From: a bacterium | GTDB lineage: Bacteria > Patescibacteriota > Patescibacteriia > Patescibacteriales > GWE2-39-37 | Assembly (NCBI GenBank): GCA_021786695.1 | Contig: JAJYMT010000044.1 | Location: forward strand, 1-8,607 | Direction: 5' to 3' | Length of the DNA: 8,607 nt | Shown: positions 1 through 5,506 of the stretch, in pieces | Layout: every line of letters begins with the position of its first letter | Position numbering within the stretch: position 1 is the stretch's first letter | The notes under the pieces: generated by a model | The model's database searches: none | What the model saw: only the letters and a program-made list of their open reading frames with translations | What the model was told of the DNA's origin: nothing | Program-made: the position numbers and the translations under genes

Positions 1-429
1 ATCGCCAAAAAGATAATACTTAAAATCCACCGCTTGCCAGATCGAGCCGGCCGCCAAGGCGAAATAAAGCAGGAGGAAAAAAGCGACCGCATCGAAACGG
101 ATTTCCGCCGTCCTGATGCTCAAAAATCTATCCAGTAGGAATACCGCCAGCGCCAACAGCAGCAGGGCCTCGGCAATCGATAATTCATAATTCCAAAAAG
201 GCCGGAGTTCGATGCTCAATACATTCCCCAGGGGCAGCGCGGGCAGAGCCAGTACCAAAGCGAGCCAAAGTTGTTTTTTAAAGAAAAAAAACACCCCGAA
301 TAAGAGTGCAGTAATGATAAAAAAACTCGGCCGGTTGAAGGCGATGGCCGCGGCCAGGAGAAAAACAAAAACGGCAAATAACAGAATTTTCTCTAAATTT
401 GGCCTGATTGTGCTTAAAATATTCTCCAT
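1..429 (-). CDS. O-antigen ligase/polymerase-like polytopic membrane protein (N-terminal 143 aa, runs off the left edge)
   Basis: An open frame runs from ATG at 429 leftward to the window edge with no stop, so only the N-terminus is present. The translation starts MENILSTIRPNLEKILLF and is strongly hydrophobic. Candidate membrane helices lie at about residues 15-31, 34-48, 52-68, 79-96 and 108-125, separated by short loops with Arg/Lys such as FFKKQ and DRFLSIRT. Many short helices starting near the N-terminus, with small polar loops, is the look of the Wzy/WaaL (O-antigen ligase/polymerase) superfamily. The diagnostic large periplasmic loop would lie beyond the window, so the family call is an inference supported by the Wzz-like gene on the same strand. 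A near-consensus promoter sits just upstream, and there is no Shine-Dalgarno sequence before the ATG. It could instead be another polytopic envelope protein. Presence of a gene is near certain; the function is moderate. Confidence 0.72.
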   Translation of the reverse strand, partial: MENILSTIRPNLEKILLFAVFVFLLAAAIAFNRPSFFIITALLFGVFFFFKKQLWLALVLALPALPLGNVLSIELRPFWNYELSIAEALLLLALAVFLLDRFLSIRTAEIRFDAVAFFLLLYFALAAGSIWQAVDFKYYLFGD

Positions 430-442
430 AAATTGGAGTATA

Positions 443-471
443 AGTATATCACGAAAGCATATATTTGTCAA
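443..471 (-). promoter_or_regulatory. Sigma70-type promoter for the O-antigen-polymerase-like gene
   Basis: On the minus strand TTGACA (471-466, perfect -35) is followed by exactly 17 bases and then TATACT (448-443, five of six to the -10 consensus). The expected transcription start, about 7 bases past the -10 box, lies near 436, leaving only some 7 bases before the ATG at 429. There is no ribosome-binding sequence, so the message is probably leaderless or nearly so. The promoter begins about 16 bases past the upstream gene's terminator, so this gene is transcribed separately. Confidence 0.8.
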
Positions 472-486
472 TATTATGAGAGTGTG

Positions 487-516
487 AAAAAGGGGCATCG
501 ACGAATCGATGCCCCT
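487..516 (-). terminator. Rho-independent terminator after the small secreted-protein gene
   Basis: On the minus strand an 11-bp perfect stem (AGGGGCATCGA, 516-506 pairing with 501-491) closes a TTCG tetraloop and runs into five T residues (491-487). It begins 28 bases after the stop codon of the 544-981 gene. Stem strength, tetraloop and T-run are all canonical. Confidence 0.9.
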
Positions 517-543
517 TCGTATTGCTCGACCCTGGGGATGGGT

Positions 544-981
544 CTACTTCTTGGCGAGGATGCAGGGACTGCCCTCACTCATGTCCACCCAGGGGGTGTT
601 GCTGATCGGCACGATCTTCTCCAGCTTGGCCCAGGCGATGTCCTTGGCGGACTTGACGTCGGCCGCACTCGCGACCTTGAGCCGGCCCGGATGGAACCGA
701 TCACCGGCCAGCCCCTTGGCGCGCCAGAAGCCGTCCGCCTCTTTGGTCATGACCGAAGCGGCCATGTTCTCCGGCGTCGCCAGCGACTGATTGACGCCGC
801 ACCAGCCGTTGCCGTTGTGGCAGGCGTAGACCGTGGTGGACGTACCCTCGGTCGGAATCGCCGAGATGATCCTGTCCGCGACCATCGTGTCGTTCTTGTC
901 GTTGTAGACGTCGGCCGCGAAGGCGACCGTCCCGATGGCGACGAGCGCCATCACCGCGAACAGCACTACGAGCTTCCTCAT
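544..981 (-). CDS. Small secreted protein of unknown function (145 aa)
   Basis: The start is fixed at ATG 981 because a very strong ribosome-binding sequence, GGAGGAGGG (994-986), lies five bases upstream; an upstream in-frame ATG at 1086 would put the leader hairpins into protein. Residues 1-22 form a classical Sec signal peptide: basic MRK, hydrophobic core LVVLFAVMALVAIGTV, then AFA before a predicted cut ahead of ADVYND. The mature protein of about 123 residues has three cysteines (54, 61 and 140). Two of them sit in the segment ACHNGNGWCG, which could form a small disulfide loop or bind metal. The rest is soluble and mixed alpha/beta with several Trp. I do not recognise a family. It is the last of three consecutive exported-protein genes on this strand and ends at a strong terminator, so it probably acts in the envelope or outside the cell. 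The strong ribosome-binding sequence suggests high expression. Confidence 0.85.
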   Translation of the reverse strand: MRKLVVLFAVMALVAIGTVAFAADVYNDKNDTMVADRIISAIPTEGTSTTVYACHNGNGWCGVNQSLATPENMAASVMTKEADGFWRAKGLAGDRFHPGRLKVASAADVKSAKDIAWAKLEKIVPISNTPWVDMSEGSPCILAKK

Positions 982-985
982 GGTA

Positions 986-994
986 CCCTCCTCC
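986..994 (-). promoter_or_regulatory. Strong Shine-Dalgarno sequence that sets the start of the small secreted protein
   Basis: GGAGGAGGG on the minus strand ends five bases before ATG 981, an ideal spacing. It begins immediately after a 6-bp hairpin (995-1010), and its last six bases, GGAGGG, are repeated in the 3' arm of the larger leader hairpin at 1025-1052. Confidence 0.85.
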
Positions 995-1010
995 GGAGAC
1001 CTTCGTCTCC
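995..1010 (-). other. Leader hairpin abutting the ribosome-binding site
   Basis: GGAGAC and GTCTCC form a perfect 6-bp stem around a four-base loop (GAAG on the minus strand). Its 3' foot touches the Shine-Dalgarno sequence of the 544-981 gene. It could hold the ribosome-binding site open or protect the 5' end of the message. The structure is seen in the sequence; the role is inferred. Confidence 0.6.
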
Positions 1011-1024
1011 TGTTGTAGTTGGGA

Positions 1025-1052
1025 GGTGACCCTCCCCGAAAGGAGGGCCACC
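1025..1052 (-). other. Large leader hairpin upstream of the small secreted-protein gene
   Basis: Two 11-base arms (GGTGGCCCTCC and GGAGGGTCACC on the minus strand) pair with one G-U wobble around a six-base loop. There is no T-run after it, so it is unlikely to be a terminator. Its 5' arm contains CCCTCC, which is complementary both to its own 3' arm and to the GGAGGG of the downstream Shine-Dalgarno sequence. Mutually exclusive pairing is therefore possible on paper. Confidence 0.6.
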
Positions 1053-1071
1053 AGGCGAAAATCGACTTGAA

Positions 1072-1083
1072 AAGATCTATCTT
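1072..1083. repeat. Short inverted repeat centred on GATCTATC
   Basis: AAGATCTATCTT is an inverted repeat with 5-base arms. The central GATCTATC recurs inside a second inverted repeat, CCGATCTATCGG at 4462-4473, also in an intergenic region of the same gene group. It may be a protein-binding site or an RNA hairpin. The evidence is only the two copies. Confidence 0.4.
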
Positions 1084-1085
1084 CA

Positions 1086-1109
1086 CTCCCTCGAAAATAT
1101 CCGAGAGAG
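1086..1109 (-). other. Hairpin just past the stop of the LysM/CxxCH gene
   Basis: CTCTCTCG and CGAGGGAG (minus strand) can form an 8-bp stem with one G-U pair around an eight-base loop, starting 13 bases after the stop codon. Only a scattered T-rich stretch follows. It could be a weak terminator, an RNA 3'-end stabiliser in a shared transcript, or part of the next gene's leader. Confidence 0.45.
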
Positions 1110-1122
1110 AATCAAGAAAACA

Positions 1123-3300
1123 CTACTTTACCACTTCTGCAGGATTTGTCAAGGAGGTTTTCTCCTTGGTTGTCTCCCGCATCATCGCCTTGAGCTGGTC
1201 GTAGGTCTTGTCCAGCGACAGGTTGAAATATGTCCCGACCGTGTTGTTTTCAGCTCCCCTGTTCACCCGGTAACCGACCAGACCCTCGGCCAATCCGTTT
1301 TTGTAGGAAAGGCCGGCGCGCGGTTCGATTCCGAGCAGATCGGGTCCGACAGCGTAGAAACCGTCGACCTGCAGAATCGGATTCCAGTTGCCCTTGCTCG
1401 CGAGCTCCGCCCGCAGATGCGCGGCGACTTCGCTCGCGTTCAAGCGAGGGTCGCGGCTTGCCGGGATGGGCGAACCTTGAAAGCTCGACGACTTGATGCC
1501 GTTTTTGAGGTCCAGGTCCCCCTGGATGCCGAACTGCCAGCTCTTCCACCGGCCGGTCCCTTGCGGAAACCATTTGGTGTGAGAGTAGGCGAGATTCAAG
1601 ATACCGGTTTTCTCGCTCGCCTGGTAGCCGCCGGGCGTGCTGGTGTATCCGTCCTTACGCCCCACGCGGATATCGTAGATGTCTTTGAACCACTGGCCGA
1701 AATGCTGGATTTCCCCGCCGACTACATACTTTTGGCCGTGGAAATCCACATGGCCGTCCTTGTTTTCGAAGCCCCTCCAGCCGACGACTTCGACCGAAGG
1801 ACCCTCGCGCCAGACAGTCCCCTGACTGTAACACTCGTCCGGGAAAGAAGCGAAGTTGGCACCAAAGTAGTTAACGCGGCTGGAGGATCCTTCCGCGTTC
1901 ACTACTACGCCGGTAAAGAAATTTCCTTCCCAGGTCGGTTTCCATTGGCAGGGATTGGGTTTCGCCGTCGGTTCCGCCTTGGTCGGGGGCGGGGCCTGCT
2001 GCTCTCCGACCTCGACAGGTTTTACGGGCTCATAGACCCGGACCATGGTGTTGTCCGTCGCTTGGCCGCCGGGTCCGTAGGCCATGATGGTGTAGGTGGT
2101 GTTGTCCGGAGGGCAGACCGTACGGTTGCCTTCGGTCGTCTCCACCGGGCCGACCCCCTGGTCGATATTTACGTTGTCGGCATTACGGGAGATGAAGTGC
2201 AGTTTGGTGCAGGTCCCCTTGGCGATGTTGTCCGGAATTGCCTGGATGTGCGTCTTGGGCGGCTGCGGTCCTTCCGGTGCCGCCTCGATCAAAAGCGTTA
2301 TGACTGGTGCCGGCGACTTCACCGGGATCAACTCCAGGTTGAAGCAGGCAAAGGTACGGACCAGCCGGACCGGCCTGCCCTTGTAGATCACGGGAGGCCA
2401 GGCCTCGCCGGGCAGAGGATGATCCCCGACCCAGCGCGCACGCTCGATCCAGTTGTAATTCCCGAACAGCAGGAAGTCAATCTCCTGCCCCGTCTCCATC
2501 AGGAATGAGACGGACGGTTGATGGAGCGATTCGACGAGCATCGTCTTGAGCTCGTTGTCGATCGGCAGCCGCTTGATCGCTTTTACCGGGTCACGGTGCC
2601 GGCCGAACGGATCCACGTTTTCCTTGCTCCACTGCGCTACGCCGTCTATGCGTTTCGGACTTCTCGCCGCCCTCCGTGTGGCAACCAATCGCCTGGCCTG
2701 TTCGGCCGCGACTGCGTCGCCACTGTGGCAGAGGAAGCAATCCACCCTGGCCGCGATCTCTTTCGGGATCGGGTGGCTCAGAGCGCAGCCGGCGAGTGCC
2801 AGCCGCTTGGACTGCTTTTCCGCTCCGATCTGACCGGAGGCGCGAGAAGGACTTGTTTCGTTCATCGCCGGGATCAGGAAGATCTGGCCCGGCAGAATGT
2901 AGTTCGGGTTTCGGCCGATGGTCTTCTTGTTACGCTGCCAGAGCGGCTTATAGCCCTTAAGGCCGAGCCGCTTGGCGATCCTGGTCAGGTTGTCGCCCTT
3001 TTTCACGCGATAAATCTTTTCCGCGTGGCAAGTGGCGCAACCGACTGCTCCGACCAGGCCGGCGAATCCGGCCTGCCAAGAACCGGCGTAGTACTCGCTC
3101 GCCTTGAAATCAGGCGCGCAAAGCATGGACTCCGGTCTTGCGGACGTTGTTGCTATCCGCAAGTTGGTCGGGGCCGCCGGCTTTCTCGCCTGCACCTGTA
3201 CGGTCGGAACCGTCTGCGGCGTCCCGAAATATTTGCAGACGCCGAAGATCGCCGCCACGAACAACATGGCCGCGAGCCAACAAGCGCACAGCTGTTTCAT
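1123..3300 (-). CDS. Exported LysM and Ig-like domain protein with two CxxCH motifs (725 aa)
   Basis: ATG 3300 is chosen because AAGGGGG lies eight bases upstream; a GTG at 3309 is in frame but has no spacing. Residues about 5-23 form a signal peptide or anchor (ACWLAAMLFVAAIFGVC). CATCH at 88-92 matches the c-type heme motif. It is followed within a few residues by a LysM domain (about 97-145, with YRVKKGDNLTRIAKRLG and ILPGQIFLIPA), which in characterised families binds peptidoglycan-type glycans. A second motif, CFLCH, lies at 188-192, preceded by CALSH at 172-176. Residues about 230-340 resemble no family I know. An Ig-like beta domain with a Cys pair (364, 396) spans about 348-425, followed by a Pro-rich linker (426-450). 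The C-terminal 270 residues are rich in aromatic beta strands, possibly a barrel. The protein is most likely wall-anchored. Heme attachment is possible but unproven; the CxxCH motifs could bind metal or form disulfides. Confidence 0.85.
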   Translation of the reverse strand: MKQLCACWLAAMLFVAAIFGVCKYFGTPQTVPTVQVQARKPAAPTNLRIATTSARPESMLCAPDFKASEYYAGSWQAGFAGLVGAVGCATCHAEKIYRVKKGDNLTRIAKRLGLKGYKPLWQRNKKTIGRNPNYILPGQIFLIPAMNETSPSRASGQIGAEKQSKRLALAGCALSHPIPKEIAARVDCFLCHSGDAVAAEQARRLVATRRAARSPKRIDGVAQWSKENVDPFGRHRDPVKAIKRLPIDNELKTMLVESLHQPSVSFLMETGQEIDFLLFGNYNWIERARWVGDHPLPGEAWPPVIYKGRPVRLVRTFACFNLELIPVKSPAPVITLLIEAAPEGPQPPKTHIQAIPDNIAKGTCTKLHFISRNADNVNIDQGVGPVETTEGNRTVCPPDNTTYTIMAYGPGGQATDNTMVRVYEPVKPVEVGEQQAPPPTKAEPTAKPNPCQWKPTWEGNFFTGVVVNAEGSSSRVNYFGANFASFPDECYSQGTVWREGPSVEVVGWRGFENKDGHVDFHGQKYVVGGEIQHFGQWFKDIYDIRVGRKDGYTSTPGGYQASEKTGILNLAYSHTKWFPQGTGRWKSWQFGIQGDLDLKNGIKSSSFQGSPIPASRDPRLNASEVAAHLRAELASKGNWNPILQVDGFYAVGPDLLGIEPRAGLSYKNGLAEGLVGYRVNRGAENNTVGTYFNLSLDKTYDQLKAMMRETTKEKTSLTNPAEVVK

Positions 3301-3486
3301 CCTTCTCACCCCCTTCCCTTTCTGAATTATCTGCCTCGCGCTTAGATGTCTCCTCTCGCTTTCTCATAGCCCATTCAGGCGGCACAGATCGTGCCAGCTC
3401 GCCATTCGGCAGAGCCAATGAGGTGTAAGCGTCCGAGACAAACTATGCGCTTGGCAAAGTTAAGTCGGGTAAAAAAGCGAGACGCC
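3301..3486. other. Intergenic region between the lipoprotein and LysM-protein genes
   Basis: This 186-base stretch is the leader of the LysM/CxxCH gene. Nearest the gene is a purine-rich ribosome-binding stretch, AAGGGGG (minus strand). GATAAT on the minus strand, just upstream of that, looks like a -10 box but has no convincing -35 partner at 16-18 bases. There is a short T-run (minus strand) soon after the preceding stop, but its candidate stem is only three base pairs, so I do not call a terminator. Two short strings, CTCGCTTTCTC (3355-3365) and TCTGCCTCGC (3330-3339), recur upstream of the lipoprotein gene. Confidence 0.4.
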
Positions 3487-4392
3487 CTACTGCTTATTGA
3501 TGCAGGCGCCGTATAGCCGCATGAACCGCTCGATCATGCCGGCGGTGAACCTGGCGTTCGGCGTGTAAGTGCCGTAGCCGGGCCGGTTGACCTTGGAGAA
3601 CGCCTCGGGGATCCTGATGAGCTTGATGATGCTCATCTGGATCAACCGCGTTTCCACGCTAACGAGCGGTATGCCGATGATTGCGTACCAGTCGCGGCCC
3701 GCCCACTCTTTGAGCGAACGGACGGTGTCGTCGAGCTCGGCGATCCGATCCCACTCCTGTCTGGTGTGGTTGGTCCCATACTTGGTGTAGGAGTAATTCA
3801 ATTTCTCCCTGATCACCGGGGCATGGAACCTGGCCAAAAAGGCCTTGAGCACCTTCGCCTCCCCCGAGTTCTGGTCGGCGAGCAGGAAGGCCTTGTTGTC
3901 GAGCGTAACCACGGACATGAAATCCCGATACTTCTTGTAGTCGATGTCCGCGTAGGGGTTGATCTGTGCTTCCCTGCCATCGATGTTGAAGATGGCGTCG
4001 CCGGCGCGGGCTAAGATCACGAACCGTTTGCCCAGTTCCGTCGCCGGCAGCAGGATCACCAGCCGTTTCATGCAGGCGGCGTTGTCGAACCAGACCGGCC
4101 AGAAGCGCGGATCCAGTTCGGAGTAGTCGGTCGCCAGGTATTCCCGGTGCTTGCCGTCCTCGTCGAAAACGAACACCGGCCAGGAAATCCGGCCGTCGCC
4201 GCCCTCGGAGCTGTCCATCACGCGGTTGGCGTAAGAGAGGCCCATAATGAACTTCTCTTGGCCGAATCCGGACGGATCGGGAATCAGATACGCCTCCAGC
4301 TCGTGCTTGCGCGCGTGTTTGGGCCCGCAGCCGATGGCCAGCATGATGACTGCCAGCAAAAGACAGATTCCTTTATATTCCCTCCGCTCCAT
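3487..4392 (-). CDS. Putative lipoprotein of unknown function (301 aa)
   Basis: ATG 4392 is preferred over the in-frame ATG at 4458. It gives a compact signal sequence: MERREYK, then hydrophobic GICLLLAVIMLAIG, then Cys22. The earlier start would add 22 basic residues. LAIGC resembles a lipobox, with Gly at -1; Ala at -3 is not the most usual residue, so lipidation is likely rather than certain. The mature part is soluble and mixed alpha/beta, with no further membrane segment. It has a central beta-rich region (IFNIDGREAQINPYADIDY) and a C-terminal helical region with YAIIGIPLVSVETR. I do not recognise a family or catalytic motif. It sits between the Wzz-like gene and the LysM/CxxCH gene on the same strand, which suggests an envelope role, perhaps as a partner of the LysM protein. 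That link is inference from position. Confidence 0.82.
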   Translation of the reverse strand: MERREYKGICLLLAVIMLAIGCGPKHARKHELEAYLIPDPSGFGQEKFIMGLSYANRVMDSSEGGDGRISWPVFVFDEDGKHREYLATDYSELDPRFWPVWFDNAACMKRLVILLPATELGKRFVILARAGDAIFNIDGREAQINPYADIDYKKYRDFMSVVTLDNKAFLLADQNSGEAKVLKAFLARFHAPVIREKLNYSYTKYGTNHTRQEWDRIAELDDTVRSLKEWAGRDWYAIIGIPLVSVETRLIQMSIIKLIRIPEAFSKVNRPGYGTYTPNARFTAGMIERFMRLYGACINKQ

Positions 4393-4395
4393 TTC

Positions 4396-4411
4396 TCTGC
4401 CTCGCTTTCTC
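4396..4411. repeat. Leader motif shared with the LysM-protein gene
   Basis: Plus-strand TCTGCCTCGC (4396-4405) and CTCGCTTTCTC (4401-4411) overlap here, three bases upstream of the lipoprotein start. The same two strings occur separately at 3330-3339 and 3355-3365, upstream of the LysM/CxxCH gene. They may be shared translation or regulatory elements, or chance similarity between purine-rich ribosome-binding regions. Confidence 0.3.
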
Positions 4412-4428
4412 CCTTTACGGGTAGGTGG

Positions 4429-4458
4429 TATATGGTTTTCTGTTTGTTCTGTTTTCAA
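4429..4458 (-). promoter_or_regulatory. Possible promoter of the lipoprotein gene
   Basis: On the minus strand TTGAAA (4458-4453) is followed by 18 bases and CATATA (4434-4429). The match to a sigma70 promoter is partial. It sits in the 135-base gap after the Wzz-like gene, immediately downstream of the inverted repeat at 4462-4473, which would be well placed as an operator. Confidence 0.35.
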
Positions 4459-4461
4459 AGA

Positions 4462-4473
4462 CCGATCTATCGG
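4462..4473. repeat. Inverted repeat CCGATCTATCGG upstream of the lipoprotein gene
   Basis: Five-base arms CCGAT/ATCGG flank a two-base centre. The inner GATCTATC is identical to the core of the inverted repeat at 1072-1083. Its position just behind a candidate -35 box suggests an operator; this is inferred from position only. Confidence 0.4.
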
Positions 4474-4527
4474 ATCAACCTGGCCGCTTGCGGATTACCT
4501 CAACCGGCCAAGACAAAACTGACAGAT

Positions 4528-5370
4528 CTATAAACCTTTATGACTCAAAATATTGCGCATGTCGCCGCGGCCAATCGCCTGGTCGGGCCGTGGACTTTGC
4601 CCATAACCGCTCTCAACCGGCATGGCCGGAGCGGCGGCCGGGACCGGTACGGCTGTCGGAGCCGGCCGGACAGGCGGCAACTCCCCTTTTAATTCCGCTT
4701 GCTTGGTCGGTGGCGGCATAGATTCTACCGGTCCGGGCAGATACTCTCTGAGCGGATAGGAAAACAGATAGATATAGAACAGGCCGAAAAAGAGACCCAG
4801 CAGCAGGGCGGCGCCGAAAGCGACCGGCAGATTCGGCCGTTCCGGCCAGTTGGAGACGAGCGGCTGGTCGATCACTTTGAGCGAGACCTTATTGCCCGAA
4901 CTGTGGTAGAGTTGATGTTTTTCTTTCAAGGTGAACAGCACCGCTTGAGCCAGTTGCTCCGCCTGATATTTGTCCGGATGGTAGGCGCGGATCTCGATGA
5001 TGCCGCTGGTGCCGTCAGCGTACGCCTCGACGGCGCGATTCCACTTCAGAAGCTGCGCCTCGGCATCGCCGCTGAAATATTGGCGGTCAAAGTTGAAGCC
5101 GGCGGCGAGCGCCTCTTCGTAGAAAGCGTTGGAGGCGACCACCTTGGTGAGCAAGCCGGCCAGATATTCGTTCGACTTGGCCGCGACATACGGATCAAGC
5201 GGCGCGTTCGAGGAGCCGGAATTGGCGATAATCAGCAGGCGCGCGGTCGCTCGATATTCGAGCGGCGAGCGGAAAACATATACGGCGGCGATGGCGGTAA
5301 ACAAAAACAACGCAAAAATAATAATCATTTTGCGTTTTCCGGCGATGAAAATAAATTCCTGCGCATCCAT
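4528..5370 (-). CDS. Wzz/YveK-type polysaccharide chain-length determinant protein (280 aa)
   Basis: This fits the chain-length determinant (polysaccharide co-polymerase) family, whose members set glycan polymer length together with a Wzy polymerase or act in capsule export. Topology matches: a short cytoplasmic N-terminus, TM1 at about residues 15-33 (MIIIFALFLFTAIAAVYVF), an extracytoplasmic domain from about 34 to 180 opening with the family-typical YRATARLLI, and TM2 at about 181-203. The segment before TM2, VIDQPLVSNWPERPNLP, is the Pro-rich signature found there in Wzz proteins. The tail (about 204-280) is Pro/Ala-rich, ends in SHKGL, and carries no Walker motif or tyrosine-kinase domain, so any kinase must be encoded elsewhere. 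ATG 5370 has no clear ribosome-binding sequence. A promoter lies at 5422-5450. The likely partner is the O-antigen-polymerase-like gene at 429, now separated from it by three exported-protein genes. Confidence 0.85.
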   Translation of the reverse strand: MDAQEFIFIAGKRKMIIIFALFLFTAIAAVYVFRSPLEYRATARLLIIANSGSSNAPLDPYVAAKSNEYLAGLLTKVVASNAFYEEALAAGFNFDRQYFSGDAEAQLLKWNRAVEAYADGTSGIIEIRAYHPDKYQAEQLAQAVLFTLKEKHQLYHSSGNKVSLKVIDQPLVSNWPERPNLPVAFGAALLLGLFFGLFYIYLFSYPLREYLPGPVESMPPPTKQAELKGELPPVRPAPTAVPVPAAAPAMPVESGYGQSPRPDQAIGRGDMRNILSHKGL

Positions 5371-5421
5371 ATATTTATGCGGCTAGATAGAACGCCTAAA
5401 TTGGCTGTTTTAGAATTAAAA

Positions 5422-5450
5422 AAATTACCACGATTAGCGGAAAAAGTCAA
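5422..5450 (-). promoter_or_regulatory. Promoter of the Wzz-like gene
   Basis: Minus-strand TTGACT (5450-5445, five of six to the -35 consensus) is followed by 17 bases and TAATTT (5427-5422, a weaker -10 box). It lies downstream of the regulator's terminator and about 50 bases before ATG 5370. Spacing is ideal, but the -10 match is only moderate. Confidence 0.5.
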
Positions 5451-5458
5451 GACAAAAG

Positions 5459-5484
5459 AAAAAAATCCGATTCTTCAGCGGATT
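5459..5484 (-). terminator. Rho-independent terminator of the wHTH/NTase-like gene
   Basis: On the minus strand AATCCG and CGGATT form a 6-bp stem around a nine-base loop and run directly into seven T residues (5465-5459). It lies 22 bases past the stop at 5507. The stem is short, but the T-run and placement are typical. Confidence 0.65.
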
Positions 5485-5506
5485 ATCGTCTAAAACTAGA
5501 TAAAAA

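Noticed and set aside
433..1029. Plus-strand open frames across the small secreted-protein gene.
   Set aside because: They run through a strong minus-strand terminator and promoter, and the minus gene has a signal peptide and an excellent ribosome-binding site.
1417..3345. Two long open frames on the plus strand (1417-2508 and 2518-3345) opposite the LysM/CxxCH gene.
   Set aside because: They are antisense shadows of a GC-rich gene. The translations are Arg/Gly/Asp-rich with no domain, membrane segment or ribosome-binding site, while the minus frame has a signal peptide, LysM and Ig-like domains.
3470..3486. Terminator after the lipoprotein gene suggested by a run of six T on the minus strand.
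   Set aside because: The only stem next to it is three base pairs, too weak to call.
4393..4458. Start of the lipoprotein at ATG 4458.
   Set aside because: It would bury the signal sequence behind 22 polar, basic residues; ATG 4392 gives a normal lipoprotein leader.
4699..5493. A 264-codon plus-strand open frame antisense to the Wzz-like gene.
   Set aside because: The minus frame has two correctly placed transmembrane helices and the Wzz Pro motif; the plus translation is low-complexity and charged with no start signal.
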